The notes: a model not told the origin generated them from the sequence alone. 64,000 bases of DNA from Helicobacter sp. 13S00477-4 (GCF_002272785.1 NZ_MLAS01000009.1:16554-80553); one strand, 5' to 3'. Counted from the first letter of the stretch, positions 1 through 9,278 are shown. Numbers and translations are program-made.

Positions 1-617
1 TCACAAAAAAAATGGCTGAAGAGTTGAGTAAATATTATACGGAATTAGGTTTAAGGGTTCAGTATATGCACAGTGAAATTGATGCAATTGAGCGCAATCA
101 TATTATTAGAGGTTTAAGGCTTGGTGAATTTGATGTGCTTATTGGGATTAACTTATTAAGGGAGGGGCTTGATTTACCTGAAGTGTCTTTGGTAGCAATT
201 ATGGATGCAGATAAAGAAGGTTTTTTGCGTAGTGAAACTAGTTTAATACAGACAATGGGTCGAGCAGCAAGGAATATCAATGGCAGAGTATTGTTTTATG
301 CTAAAAAGATTACTAAAAGTATGCAAAAAGCAATGGATATTACTGACTATCGTCGAAAGAAACAAGAAGAATTTAATGAAATCCATCATATTACTCCAAG
401 ATCTGTAGCTAGAAATGTTGAGGAAGAATTGCGTTTAGAGTCCAGTGCAAATGCTAAGATTTATGAAAAGGCACTTAAGAGATCAAAGATTCCAAAAGCT
501 GAGCGAGATTCTATTGTCAAAGGATTGAATAAAAAAATGCAAGAAGCTGCAAAAAGGCTTGATTTTGAGGAAGCTGCGAGATTGCGTGATGAAATTGCTA
601 AAATCCGTAGTTTATAA
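1..617 (+). CDS. uvrB: UvrABC excision nuclease subunit B, C-terminal part
   Basis: Partial gene; its first complete codon is at position 3 and the 5' part lies outside the window. UvrB is the DNA-damage verifying helicase-like subunit of nucleotide excision repair. The visible part starts in the second helicase domain (TKKMAEEL), runs through the motif V/VI region ([15 protein letters not shown], then QTMGRAARN) and ends with a C-terminal UVR motif ([15 protein letters not shown]) that contacts UvrC. These motifs are near-identical to the family, so the assignment is secure. The gene ends 16 bp before the convergent K+ channel gene. Confidence 0.98.
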   Translation, partial: TKKMAEELSKYYTELGLRVQYMHSEIDAIERNHIIRGLRLGEFDVLIGINLLREGLDLPEVSLVAIMDADKEGFLRSETSLIQTMGRAARNINGRVLFYAKKITKSMQKAMDITDYRRKKQEEFNEIHHITPRSVARNVEEELRLESSANAKIYEKALKRSKIPKAERDSIVKGLNKKMQEAAKRLDFEEAARLRDEIAKIRSL

Positions 618-632
618 GAAAATCATTACGTT

Positions 633-1760
633 TTATACATAATCAAGTTCTTTGGGTTTTTGTTTTTTGGTGATAAAACGTTTTGTTTCTCTTATGCCAT
701 TAGAAGTACCTATCATTAATAGTTTTGCCTCACTAGCAATCACTGCTTCACCATCAGGCATAGGGATATACTTGCCATCTTTTTGTGTGATGCCAATGAT
801 GGACACTTTTGTGATTTCTCTGAAATGTGCTTCTTTGAGTTTGTGTAAAACAAGCCAACTGTATTTTGGCACAATAACTTCTTCAAGATCTAAAGGTGTA
901 TCTTTTTTGTAAACAAATCTTTCAAGTAAATTTTCCATATCTGGACGGATAGCCATAGCACTAATACGTTGAGCCATTAGTTTTGTAGGTGATACAACAG
1001 TATCTGAACCAAGTTTTTTTAGTTTATCTACATCTTCTTCAGTGTCTGCACTTGAAATAATATAATAAGGTCGTCGACTTAGTTCTTTTTCAAAAAGTCT
1101 CACTGAAACAATTAGTGCAATATTATCAGAGGAGATTTTAGAAAATGTAACAATACCTTTGGCACTAGATAAGTGTGTTTTTAGCATAGCAATATTAGTG
1201 TGTGGATCACTGATTATGTAATAAGGATATTTATGTTTAATAGCTTCTTTTTCGAAATCTGGTTGGTTATCGACTACTACAAAAGGGATTTGAGCATCTC
1301 GAAATTGTTTGCTGAGTTCAATGGTGTATTCATTGTGATAGCAGATAACATAGTGGTTGCGTAGCCTTGCTATTTTATTTACCATTTTTTTCTCCTTGAT
1401 GAGTCTTGTTAATGTTCCATTATTGATAATGCTGATGATAAAAGCGACGCTAAAGGTTATAACTCCTGCACCAGCAAGCATTAAAAATGTCGTAAAGATA
1501 ATGGCAACAGGACCAAAATCTTTTTCATTAAGAGCACCAAAACCTGTATTGGTAAAGGTATAAGAAGCTTGGAAAAATGCTTGGATAAGTGTGTAATTTT
1601 CCAGAGCAAAATATCCTAAAGTTCCAATCAGGATAAAAATTTGAATAAGGACAAGAGGGAGTCTAAAAGCCTTGAATTGTTCATATAACTCAGGTCGAAG
1701 ATCAATATCTGGTTTTGAGGTGTTGCCCCAGTGGATGATTTTTTTTAGTTTATTAAACAA
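633..1760 (-). CDS. Potassium channel with cytoplasmic RCK/TrkA-N domain
   Basis: 375-residue two-TM potassium channel. The N-terminus has one membrane helix (about 34-54), a pore loop with a TGFG selectivity filter (72-75) and a second helix (about 83-112). A TrkA-N/RCK nucleotide-binding domain follows from about residue 134 (HYVICYHN) with a TrkA-C-like tail. This is the architecture of the H. pylori K+ channel HpKchA (HP0490), which also lies next to the L28 gene. The start is a TTG with AGGG about 11 bases upstream. The gene lies directly downstream of rpmB on the same strand and is probably co-transcribed. The TGFG filter, instead of TVGYG, is the main deviation from canonical channels. 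Confidence 0.9.
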   Translation of the reverse strand: MFNKLKKIIHWGNTSKPDIDLRPELYEQFKAFRLPLVLIQIFILIGTLGYFALENYTLIQAFFQASYTFTNTGFGALNEKDFGPVAIIFTTFLMLAGAGVITFSVAFIISIINNGTLTRLIKEKKMVNKIARLRNHYVICYHNEYTIELSKQFRDAQIPFVVVDNQPDFEKEAIKHKYPYYIISDPHTNIAMLKTHLSSAKGIVTFSKISSDNIALIVSVRLFEKELSRRPYYIISSADTEEDVDKLKKLGSDTVVSPTKLMAQRISAMAIRPDMENLLERFVYKKDTPLDLEEVIVPKYSWLVLHKLKEAHFREITKVSIIGITQKDGKYIPMPDGEAVIASEAKLLMIGTSNGIRETKRFITKKQKPKELDYV

Positions 1761-1778
1761 GGCATTTTTGCCCTAATT

Positions 1779-1967
1779 TTAAGATTTTTTCTTCATTGTT
1801 CTAAGAGTCGAAGCAGCTACTTTAATTTTCATTGAAGATCCATCTTCAAGTTTAATACGTATACTTCTGAGATTAGGCAGTGATCTTTTTTTATTTTTAT
1901 TATTCGCGTGACTTACATTGTTTCCTACCATTGGTCCTTTGCCTGTGATAAAACATTTTTTTGCCAT
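1779..1967 (-). CDS. rpmB: 50S ribosomal protein L28
   Basis: 62-residue L28 beginning [18 protein letters not shown] and ending LRTMKKKS, the normal length and sequence for Helicobacter L28. A longer reading frame begins 12 codons upstream, but the ATG at 1967 is preceded by AAGG at good distance and matches the family start. It is a structural protein of the large ribosomal subunit. It precedes the K+ channel gene by 18 bp, suggesting a two-gene operon. Confidence 0.95.
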   Translation of the reverse strand: MAKKCFITGKGPMVGNNVSHANNKNKKRSLPNLRSIRIKLEDGSSMKIKVAASTLRTMKKKS

Positions 1968-2012
1968 AATATTACCTTGTTTGAAATTTTCTTTTGTTTG
2001 CATTAATCTCTA

Positions 2013-2018
2013 ATTATA
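2013..2018 (-). promoter_or_regulatory. Probable -10 box for rpmB
   Basis: TATAAT on the minus strand, about 45 bases upstream of the L28 start, in an AT-rich stretch without a clear -35. This is typical of Helicobacter sigma-80 promoters, which rely on the -10 box. Confidence 0.5.
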
Positions 2019-2068
2019 TTAAAAAAATCTTCAAAGCCAACTTAAATTCAGCATATGAAAAGAATTTT

Positions 2069-3412
2069 TTATATCTCAAGTTGTTTTTTAAACCTCTGTG
2101 TCATTTCTAATTTTTCTACAACAGTTATTTTGGTTGGAATTTTATAATTTGATAAATACTTTTTACAATGTTTCCTGATGATTTTTTTTAATCCAATTTT
2201 ATCATTACAATCCAATATTTTTGAATCCAAAACAACTTTTAATCCAATGCTTTGTCCGGTAATAGGATTAGACTCTCCATAAACCAAACAATCAACAATG
2301 CCTTCAATTTCAAGTACAACTCCCTCAATTTCTGAAGGTAAAACTTTCTCTCCCCCTACATTGATGACTTCTTTTATCCTACCAATGATTTTAATGTATT
2401 CTTCGTTGTTTTCTATTAATGTTTCAACGATATCGCCAGTTTTAAACCATCCATCTTCAAAGGAATTATTTGAAGCATTGAGATAACCCAATGCTTGTGT
2501 TTTGGATTTTAGCCATAATTCGTTATTGATTATTTTATATTGGGTGTGTGAAGTATCAATTTTTATAAAGCCTTCAGTGGTTTTTGAATTTTTTGTTTTT
2601 ATTGCATTTGTTTCACTTGTCCCAAAGCTTTGTTTGAATTTTACAAATGGAAGAGATTTTTTTAAGTTTTTTAGGATTTTTTCAGGCATTATTTCTGAGC
2701 CATGAATGATCATTTTTAGTGAGCTCAAGTCATATTCTTCAAGCACCCCACTTAATAGCAGTAACTTTAAAAAAGTTGGAGAAGCTGGGAGGATTTCAAC
2801 ATTGTGTTTTTCAATGAGTTTGCAGACTTCTGAAGGTGTTCGTTTTTTAGGGATAGTGAGTGTTCCGCCAATAGCAAGTTGATTGAAAAGCACATCAATA
2901 CCGGCTATGTGATCAAGTAAAAATATTCCTGCAGTGTTTGTTGGATTGGGTATTTTTTGTGAGTATGAATCTAGCATTGAATCAAGATTATGCACTATCC
3001 CTTTTGGTTTCCCTGTGCTTCCGGAGCTAAAAAGGATGAGTCCACTTGTTTGTTTTTCTTTTAGATATTGGATAAAAGGATGAGTATTCTTTTGAAGTTT
3101 GGAGATTTTATCTTTAGTGATGATAAATTCAATAGGAGAGTCTTGTAGATAATGGTTTGGATTTTCTGGATTTAAAGGAGCAATAATGCATTTTTTTATG
3201 CTTAAAGACAATAGTATAGCTATGGATTGAAAACTATAATCACTTATGAGGGCAACTATGCTTTGATCTGGTATTTCTAATGAGTAAATTGATTGTTTGA
3301 TTGATTCATATAAATTTGCGTAGGTATACTTTTTATCTTTATCAATGATAGCAAGAGAGTCTTGATAATTTTTTAATCTTTCAAAAAATGGATGTTTTAT
3401 GACACTTTGCAT
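2069..3412 (-). CDS. AMP-dependent acyl ligase (ligase A)
   Basis: 447-residue member of the ANL adenylate-forming superfamily. It should activate a carboxylic acid as acyl-AMP and pass it to a thiol, most likely on the nearby carrier protein. Visible motifs are the A3 loop SSGSTGKPKG (about 129-138), the A5-like QSFGTSET, the A7-like FKTGD, the A8 hinge GRIKEVINVGGEKV, and a C-terminal lysine in QRFKK at the A10 position. It is shorter than typical acyl-CoA synthetases (about 500-550 residues). Its last 329 bp are identical to those of ligase B immediately upstream, while the N-terminal substrate half is diverged. It is the last gene of the leftward island. The acid it activates cannot be read from the sequence. 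Confidence 0.85.
   Translation of the reverse strand: MQSVIKHPFFERLKNYQDSLAIIDKDKKYTYANLYESIKQSIYSLEIPDQSIVALISDYSFQSIAILLSLSIKKCIIAPLNPENPNHYLQDSPIEFIITKDKISKLQKNTHPFIQYLKEKQTSGLILFSSGSTGKPKGIVHNLDSMLDSYSQKIPNPTNTAGIFLLDHIAGIDVLFNQLAIGGTLTIPKKRTPSEVCKLIEKHNVEILPASPTFLKLLLLSGVLEEYDLSSLKMIIHGSEIMPEKILKNLKKSLPFVKFKQSFGTSETNAIKTKNSKTTEGFIKIDTSHTQYKIINNELWLKSKTQALGYLNASNNSFEDGWFKTGDIVETLIENNEEYIKIIGRIKEVINVGGEKVLPSEIEGVVLEIEGIVDCLVYGESNPITGQSIGLKVVLDSKILDCNDKIGLKKIIRKHCKKYLSNYKIPTKITVVEKLEMTQRFKKQLEI
2084..2412. repeat. 329-bp perfect direct repeat, copy 1
   Basis: Base-for-base identical to 3504-3832 over the 329 positions I compared. It covers the C-terminal domain of ligase A, starting at the hinge just before the GRIKEV motif. 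The sequences diverge sharply on both sides. Confidence 0.97.
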
Positions 3413-3467
3413 AAAACATCCAAAATATCAAAATCGCACTCAAAAAAACAATAAGTAGAAAAACTAT

Positions 3468-4826
3468 CTACCCCCCCCCCATATATGTTGTTGATTTTCT
3501 GATTTTTTTAAACCTCTGTGTCATTTCTAATTTTTCTACAACAGTTATTTTGGTTGGAATTTTATAATTTGATAAATACTTTTTACAATGTTTCCTGATG
3601 ATTTTTTTTAATCCAATTTTATCATTACAATCCAATATTTTTGAATCCAAAACAACTTTTAATCCAATGCTTTGTCCGGTAATAGGATTAGACTCTCCAT
3701 AAACCAAACAATCAACAATGCCTTCAATTTCAAGTACAACTCCCTCAATTTCTGAAGGTAAAACTTTCTCTCCCCCTACATTGATGACTTCTTTTATCCT
3801 ACCAATGATTTTAATGTATTCTTCGTTGTTTTTTTGAAATGTTTCCACCAAATCACCAGTTGCGAAATATCCCTTATGGTCAAATGCAGGTTTTGAGGTA
3901 TTGAGATAACCCAATGCTTGCGTGTCTGATTTGAGGTAGAGCTGGTTATCGAGGATTTTATAAGCAATTCCTTCTAATTTGAAGGAATTTTGTGAAGTTT
4001 TTGTCTGAATAATGCCTATTTCTGTAGTGCCAAATGTTTGATGAAACCTAACTTTTGGGAATGCAAGTCTGAGTTTGTTTAGGAGTGAATCTGGCATTTG
4101 TTCTGTTCCGTAGGTGATGATTTTTAGTGAACTCAAATCATAAGCTTGATAGACATTACTCAAAAGAAGCAAATTTAGGAGTGATGGACTTGCTGGTAGT
4201 AGAGAAATTTTATAATCTTGAATGATTTTAGCCAATGCTTGAATATTTTTTCTGTCTTTTATCCCCACACCACAAGCTCCAATCGCAAGTGTGCTAAAAA
4301 GAGTATTGAGTCCACCAATATGATCAAACATTAAGAAAAGTAAAATATACATAGATTTTATTTTTTTATTTAGATAAGAATCTAGTAGTTTGTCAAGATT
4401 ATGTAGGATCGCTTTTGGTTTACCTGTCGAGCCGCTTGAAAATAATATCAAACCACTTTTTTTTTCAAGATTTTGCAAAATTGGATTTTTTTCATATTTT
4501 GTATTGAGTGTTTTAAATATTCCATTTTGATAAAGGAGATTAGCTTTTGCCTCATAAAGCTTCAAATCAATTGTATTGTCATTAGTCAGAGGGGTAAGGA
4601 TAAGTCTTTTTTCAATCCCAGCCAAAAATAGACTCAAGCTATCAATATCATAATCGCCAATAAGACCTATTATTGATCCTGATTGGATTTTTTTCAAATA
4701 TTGAAGTTTGTTCTTTGTGTGTTCAAGTAAGGTTTGATAACTATAGGATTTGCCTTCGTAAATGAGTGCTTGTTTGTCTTTAAAGGTGGTGAGTTTTTGT
4801 AAAAATGGATGGGTAAATTCAGCCAT
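3468..4826 (-). CDS. AMP-dependent acyl ligase (ligase B) with 3' poly-G tract
   Basis: 452-residue ANL-family ligase, paralogue of ligase A. Motifs: A3 loop SSGSTGKPKA, A5 region QTFGTTE, A7-like FATGD, and A8 hinge GRIKEV. The N-terminal half is clearly diverged from ligase A, but the C-terminal domain is identical at DNA level. The start overlaps the end of the upstream SDR gene by 8 bases, with GGGGGA as ribosome site. The final codons run into a 10-base G tract and stop at once (MGGG then TAG). One more G would add 24 residues and move the stop to 16 bases inside ligase A, overlapping its start. A single N-terminal acid substrate is likely but unknown. Confidence 0.85.
   Translation of the reverse strand: MAEFTHPFLQKLTTFKDKQALIYEGKSYSYQTLLEHTKNKLQYLKKIQSGSIIGLIGDYDIDSLSLFLAGIEKRLILTPLTNDNTIDLKLYEAKANLLYQNGIFKTLNTKYEKNPILQNLEKKSGLILFSSGSTGKPKAILHNLDKLLDSYLNKKIKSMYILLFLMFDHIGGLNTLFSTLAIGACGVGIKDRKNIQALAKIIQDYKISLLPASPSLLNLLLLSNVYQAYDLSSLKIITYGTEQMPDSLLNKLRLAFPKVRFHQTFGTTEIGIIQTKTSQNSFKLEGIAYKILDNQLYLKSDTQALGYLNTSKPAFDHKGYFATGDLVETFQKNNEEYIKIIGRIKEVINVGGEKVLPSEIEGVVLEIEGIVDCLVYGESNPITGQSIGLKVVLDSKILDCNDKIGLKKIIRKHCKKYLSNYKIPTKITVVEKLEMTQRFKKIRKSTTYMGGG
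3471..3480. repeat. Homopolymeric C10 tract at 3' end of ligase B
   Basis: Ten C on the plus strand, G10 on the coding strand, in context ATAT-G10-TAGATAG. At ten bases the ligase stops immediately after the tract. At eleven it reads on and terminates 16 bases inside the next gene. At twelve it stops after two more codons. Confidence 0.97.
3504..3832. repeat. 329-bp perfect direct repeat, copy 2
   Basis: Identical to 2084-2412 (offset 1420). It covers the C-terminal domain of ligase B. The left edge lies 24 bp from the C10 tract. Confidence 0.97.
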
Positions 4827-5550
4827 TTATTCCCCCAAGATAGAGTATTTGACCTGTGATAAAATCACTTTTTTCGCTGATAAAAAACTCAATAGCATTG
4901 AGTACATCTTCAAAAGTTCCAAATCTTTTGATAGCTTGTCTTGAAAGTAGAGCATCCATTTTTTGTTTGGGGACATTTTTTATCAAATCTGTTGGTACGG
5001 GAGTAGGTCCAATTGCATTTACTGTTATTTCAAAAGGAGCGAGTTCTTTGCTAGCTACTTCTGTTAAATTCACAATGGCTGCTTTTGAAGCTGCATAGAT
5101 TGCTTCTCCTTCTAGCCTTAAAGGTGTAGCGACTGTGGTAAAATTGATAATCCTAAAGTGTGCGTCATTGCCTTCTTTTTTGAATTTAGAATGATTAACA
5201 CTCATAATCTTTGCACATTCTCTGATGAATAAAAAACTCCCAAATACATTTGTAGAAAATATATTTTGTAAGGTTTTAAATGGTGTCAAAAGGAGGTGAT
5301 TCATAGAAGCTATGCCAGCATTATTGAGTAAAATATCAATCTTGCCAAATTCTTTTTGTATCGCTTTTGTCATCTTAACGACTGCTTTTTCATCACTTAC
5401 ATCTAGCTCAAAATGCTTATAATTGGGATGATGTATGCTGGATTCACCCCTTGAGCATCCACATACAATATGCCCTTTTTGCAGATAATACAAACTCAAG
5501 TCTTTTCCGATCCCTTTTCTTGTCCCTGTGATGATAAAGATTTTTTTCAT
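4819..5550 (-). CDS. Short-chain dehydrogenase/reductase (FabG-like)
   Basis: 243-residue classical SDR. It has the N-terminal nucleotide-binding motif ITGTRKGIGK, the NNAG motif (LLNNAGIAS), a catalytic YxxxK (IYAASKAA) and a C-terminal FITGQILYLGG typical of 3-oxoacyl-ACP reductases. It overlaps the ACP gene by 4 bases upstream and ligase B by 8 bases downstream, so the ACP-SDR-ligase order is translationally coupled. The likely role is reducing a keto group on an ACP-bound acyl chain, or on a sugar; the sequence does not decide between them. Confidence 0.85.
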   Translation of the reverse strand: MKKIFIITGTRKGIGKDLSLYYLQKGHIVCGCSRGESSIHHPNYKHFELDVSDEKAVVKMTKAIQKEFGKIDILLNNAGIASMNHLLLTPFKTLQNIFSTNVFGSFLFIRECAKIMSVNHSKFKKEGNDAHFRIINFTTVATPLRLEGEAIYAASKAAIVNLTEVASKELAPFEITVNAIGPTPVPTDLIKNVPKQKMDALLSRQAIKRFGTFEDVLNAIEFFISEKSDFITGQILYLGGING

Positions 5551-5870
5551 TGGCAGGGAGCTTGAGTGGTTTTTTCATCAATGAGTTTTGAGATATATGC
5601 ACTTAAAGTACTCACATCTTTGAAGGGTGAACTTCTTTGGCTCATAGCTTTTTCATCAGCTATGGTTATATCAATCCCCATTTCATCACTCAACCCCATT
5701 TCTATATCTGATATGAGAGAAACCAGAGCCAAAGAGTCTAAATTGCCATCAACACCATAAATTTTAGTGTTTTTATTAGGTTGCTTGAGCAATTCATTTT
5801 CAAGCTCATCGCTCAAATTTTGCAGGGATTGATAAATAAGATTTTGTATTTTTTGTTCTATTGGATTCAT
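5547..5870 (-). CDS. Acyl carrier protein (ACP 1)
   Basis: 107-residue carrier protein. The phosphopantetheine site is the serine in DGNLDSLALVSL, followed by the acidic helix-II region SDIEMG. The longer frame to 5933 is rejected because the ATG at 5870 has GGAG at ideal distance and the earlier part overlaps the upstream gene. It is longer than housekeeping AcpP (about 78 residues) because of an N-terminal helix and an insert after helix II. Adjacent ligases A and B and the SDR are its probable partners. Confidence 0.85.
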   Translation of the reverse strand: MNPIEQKIQNLIYQSLQNLSDELENELLKQPNKNTKIYGVDGNLDSLALVSLISDIEMGLSDEMGIDITIADEKAMSQRSSPFKDVSTLSAYISKLIDEKTTQAPCQ

Positions 5871-5880
5871 ATTGCACTCC

Positions 5881-6666
5881 TTATTTGATTTGGTTAAAAA
5901 CATAGTTGAAAATATTGCTACTTTGATAGCCATATTTGATATGCATAGCTTTGACGCGTTTATTTTTTATCACATCTACCCATAGATAGATATATTGGAT
6001 ATTTTTTTTCTTCATATCTTGATAATATTTTTCCATCAATGCAATGATTTCAAATGGCATGGCTTCAAGATTGAGTAGATAGTTAAAATGAGCTGTTTTG
6101 GCATTGAGAGTATAAATACAATAGGCTTTGATGATGGAATCCTCTTTTATGACGATTGCCTGCTGATTTTTTAGGAGTTCAATGATGGTTTTTTTGTCTG
6201 GTAGATGGTCAAATCTGATGTCAAAATCTCTATATAAGCTTTGATGGATAAAATCCAAATCGTTTTGAGTAGCATAAAAAATATTATTTGGTTCTGGGAT
6301 AGGTTTCATTTTTAATTGAAGATTTTTAGTCTGGATTAGCATTTTTTCATATTTGCCTTCAAGTTTAAAATATTTTTGAATGATATTTTTTAGATTTGAT
6401 TCTAATTCGCCTTTTTGGACAATGTGAAGACTTAGATTGTCAAATGGAAGATTTTTAAGTGTTGTGTCAAAATCCTTTAAATCTGAAGTGATGAAATACA
6501 TTTGATAAAAAGATTCAATCAATTTGAGGAAAATCAATGTTTTTTGTGTTTGGCTCAGGAGGAGTGGTTTTTGAATTGGGGAAAAATAGTTAGTATAAAT
6601 GCAGTTATGTGGGAGATTTTGCTTAAAACTACAAATTTCATTTGGATTCAATACCTTCATTAACAT
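5881..6666 (-). CDS. GNAT-like acetyltransferase, tentative
   Basis: 261-residue protein I recognise only weakly. The C-terminal half (about 130-261) has the order expected of a GNAT fold, including KAYCIYTLNAKTAHFNYLLN and a late VKAMHIKYGYQ segment like the family's last helix and strand. The N-terminal half has no recognised motif. It begins inside the end of the formyltransferase gene (7-base overlap) and is followed after 10 bases by the ACP gene, so it belongs to the same operon. It could transfer an acyl group to the sugar amine, but the classical CoA-binding loop is not clear. Confidence 0.5.
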   Translation of the reverse strand: MLMKVLNPNEICSFKQNLPHNCIYTNYFSPIQKPLLLSQTQKTLIFLKLIESFYQMYFITSDLKDFDTTLKNLPFDNLSLHIVQKGELESNLKNIIQKYFKLEGKYEKMLIQTKNLQLKMKPIPEPNNIFYATQNDLDFIHQSLYRDFDIRFDHLPDKKTIIELLKNQQAIVIKEDSIIKAYCIYTLNAKTAHFNYLLNLEAMPFEIIALMEKYYQDMKKKNIQYIYLWVDVIKNKRVKAMHIKYGYQSSNIFNYVFNQIK

Positions 6667-7547
6667 ATCTTTTCTTGATAATAAGGAAGGTAAATAGGGT
6701 TATTTGAATATTTTTTTAATGCCCCCCCCCCCAAGCCTTTTTCTTCCAGAAGCATATAAATATTATTTTTGTTTAAAAGCATAGAATCTGTTTTGATTAT
6801 AGGATTGTTAAGTTTGTATTCTGTGATAATATATTCAGTTTGTGATATTTTTATTTTTGGCTTAGGCAGTATGCCTTTGGTGTCCATACTCCTAAGGAAT
6901 GCACTGATTTTTTCTTTTCCCCATTCAATATCTAAGAATCCATCATTGGGGAGTTGATTTGATTTTTTTGGTTTGATATCAGAATATGGCATTGGGTATG
7001 TATTCAATTTATCATTGAGTAAATTTTGTTTGATTTGTAAAAATGTTTTTATACCTAATTGCATAAGGTTTTTGATGAGCTTGAAGCTTGTGATATCATC
7101 ATCTAGCTGGATATTTTCTTGAATGATGATATTCCCACTATCAATATCTTCTGTGACTATATGCCAAGTGATTCCTGTTGTGCTATCTTGATTGTAAATG
7201 CTCCAAATGGGTGCATTGACACCTTTATATTGAGGAAGAAGAGCATTATGAAAATTGATGATCTTGAAATTATTTTTTGAAAGGATAACAGATGGGAATA
7301 TATAATTGTTGTTAGCACTAATGATGAGGGTTGGAACATTGATTGTGGATAAAAAATTTGTGATCTGAAGAGAATCTTTGAAATCTTTATAAAAAATTTC
7401 TTTTTTTTCACAGAAAGTTTTTAGCATACAAAAATAATTGGGTTTATAAGAAATTACTTCAATAAAGGATTTGAATTCAAAGAGATGTTTCAAGATTTCT
7501 AAAGCTATAGTTCCTTGTCCCATCAAGATTATTTTTTTATAAATCAT
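6660..7547 (-). CDS. Formyltransferase family protein (sugar N-formyltransferase candidate)
   Basis: 295-residue protein related to methionyl-tRNA/sugar formyltransferases that use N10-formyl-THF. It has the formyl-transfer signature FHNALLPQYKG and the following WHIVTEDIDSGNII with the conserved Asp. VioF, FdtF and WlaRD formylate dTDP-amino sugars, which fits the aminotransferase and RmlA encoded upstream. The ATG at 7547 is preferred to an upstream TTG because AAGGA precedes it. Near the C-terminus an 11-base G tract encodes LGGG. In the present length the frame continues 20 codons and overlaps the next start; a change would truncate the tail and uncouple that gene. Confidence 0.8.
   Translation of the reverse strand: MIYKKIILMGQGTIALEILKHLFEFKSFIEVISYKPNYFCMLKTFCEKKEIFYKDFKDSLQITNFLSTINVPTLIISANNNYIFPSVILSKNNFKIINFHNALLPQYKGVNAPIWSIYNQDSTTGITWHIVTEDIDSGNIIIQENIQLDDDITSFKLIKNLMQLGIKTFLQIKQNLLNDKLNTYPMPYSDIKPKKSNQLPNDGFLDIEWGKEKISAFLRSMDTKGILPKPKIKISQTEYIITEYKLNNPIIKTDSMLLNKNNIYMLLEEKGLGGGALKKYSNNPIYLPYYQEKIC
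6722..6732. repeat. Homopolymeric C11 tract in 3' end of formyltransferase
   Basis: Eleven C (coding strand G11, preceded by CTT and followed by CATT). Eleven keeps the long frame that overlaps the next gene. Ten gives a stop at 6718-6716, and twelve gives a stop at 6702-6700. Confidence 0.97.
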
Positions 7548-7701
7548 ATTCAAGCTATCCTTCAAAGAGGAAAAAATAATTGTTTATTATTCAACTTTCC
7601 TATTTTTTGATGGCAAATTTTATACTAAAAGGTTTTAATATCTTATTAAAAAATTTCCAAATCATAAAATGAGGTTCCTAGGGTTTTGGGATTTTATATA
7701 T

Positions 7702-9264
7702 CTATAATGGTTTTTTGTTTTTGACGATTCCTTTGATAGCAATTCTATCAAGCTTTCCATTTGCATTTAAGGGCAATTTTTCAAATAAAATATATTCTTG
7801 AGGTAGCATATATTTGGCTATTTTGTTTTGGAGATGTTTTAAAAATTGTGTTTTTGATATTTTGTTTGAAGATTGATAGCACAGGATGATTTTACCTTCA
7901 TCATACACCACACATACTCCTTCTATAGCATCAAAATCTCCTAATGCAAGCTCAATTTCTCCAAGTTCTATACGGTAACCATTGTGTTTGATTTGTTGGT
8001 CTTTTCTGCCTGTGAGTATGATATGTCTATCAGCAGTATAATAACCCAAATCACCTGTTTTATATACCCTATCTTCATATTTTTGATGTAGAGGGTTTTG
8101 AATAAAAACTGAATTTGTTTTTTCCAAATCATTATAATAACCTAGTGAAAGACAGCTGCCACGAACACAGATTTCACCTATTTGATTTTTGGAAGTAATT
8201 TTTTGGTTTTGCATATCAAGTAAGAAGATTTGAGTATTTCTGCAGGGTTTGCCTATGGGAATGGGTTGTGTACTATCAAAATCTTTTTGGATAATATGAT
8301 AAGCACAAATATCTGTGATTTCACTAGGTCCGTATAAATTCCCAAAGGTAACATTTGTGTAATGGGATTTAAAATACTCAAGCACTTTTGCATTCATTGC
8401 TTCGCCTCCAAAAAATATTTTTTCTAATTTGGGTTTGCATATTTGAAGTAGGTTTTGATTTTGGATAGTATTTAAGATAGAAGGTACCCAATAGATGTAG
8501 TTGATGTGTTTTTCTTCTAAGAATTTTAGGCTTTCTATAGGGAAGATGAATTTTTCTTCAGGGATGAGGATGAGGGTATTGCCTATACTAAAAGTGGGGT
8601 AGATATCAAAGAGAGATTTATCAAAATAAAAAGGTGATTGATTGCCAATAATATCATCAGGTTTAGGACAAATCTTATCTTCATTCAAAATCCATTCAAT
8701 ATAATCAATAATAGAACGATGAGATACTACTACTCCTTTTGGGATACCTGTAGAACCTGAAGTATTGATAATATAAGCAGGGTCTGTATCGATCCTAGAT
8801 TCAAAATTAGTTTTAATTGGCTGAATTTTTTGGATCAAATCTTCAATCAATAAAATCTTTTTATTTTCAATAATACCTTCTAATTTAGATTGATTGACTT
8901 TATCGGTGATGATAAAATCAGGATTGATATTTTCTAAAATAGATTTTAATCTTTCTTTAGGGCTTTTAATATCCAAAGGCATATAAACATTTCCAGAAAG
9001 TAAAATCCCTGCTATAGATAAAAGTGATTGGATATTTTTAGGGAGGAAAATGGCTATAGGCACACAATCAATTTTTAAGCCTACTAGATATGTTGAGATA
9101 TAAAGAGAAAATTGATAAAAATCTTTAAAATTTAAGCAATCAGAAGTATCCTCAAATCCTATTTTATCGGGATATTGTTGGACTGTTTTTTCTAAATATT
9201 CAATGACATTGATTTTCACTGGTTTGCCTGTTTTTCCCTTTTTAGGATAAAAAATACCCCTCAT
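7702..9264 (-). CDS. Stand-alone amino-acid adenylation enzyme (NRPS A-domain type)
   Basis: 520-residue stand-alone adenylation domain. All core motifs are visible: A3 NTSGSTGIPKGVVVSH, A5 NLYGPSEIT, A7 YKTGDLGYY, A8 GRKDQQIKHNGYRIELGEIE and A10 LPLNANGKLDR with the catalytic lysine. This layout is that of DltA and NRPS adenylation domains, which charge an amino acid onto a carrier protein. C. jejuni Cj1307 in the flagellin glycosylation locus is an analogous amino-acid activating enzyme. It lies 14 bases after the phase-variable SDR. No condensation domain is present nearby, so the aminoacyl group is presumably transferred by one of the acyltransferases. Start is not certain; no strong ribosome site is seen. 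Confidence 0.85.
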   Translation of the reverse strand: MRGIFYPKKGKTGKPVKINVIEYLEKTVQQYPDKIGFEDTSDCLNFKDFYQFSLYISTYLVGLKIDCVPIAIFLPKNIQSLLSIAGILLSGNVYMPLDIKSPKERLKSILENINPDFIITDKVNQSKLEGIIENKKILLIEDLIQKIQPIKTNFESRIDTDPAYIINTSGSTGIPKGVVVSHRSIIDYIEWILNEDKICPKPDDIIGNQSPFYFDKSLFDIYPTFSIGNTLILIPEEKFIFPIESLKFLEEKHINYIYWVPSILNTIQNQNLLQICKPKLEKIFFGGEAMNAKVLEYFKSHYTNVTFGNLYGPSEITDICAYHIIQKDFDSTQPIPIGKPCRNTQIFLLDMQNQKITSKNQIGEICVRGSCLSLGYYNDLEKTNSVFIQNPLHQKYEDRVYKTGDLGYYTADRHIILTGRKDQQIKHNGYRIELGEIELALGDFDAIEGVCVVYDEGKIILCYQSSNKISKTQFLKHLQNKIAKYMLPQEYILFEKLPLNANGKLDRIAIKGIVKNKKPL

Positions 9265-9278
9265 TATACCATATCAAC

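Noticed and set aside
1779..2003. A 74-residue form of L28
   Set aside because: The ribosome site and family N-terminus support the start at 1967.
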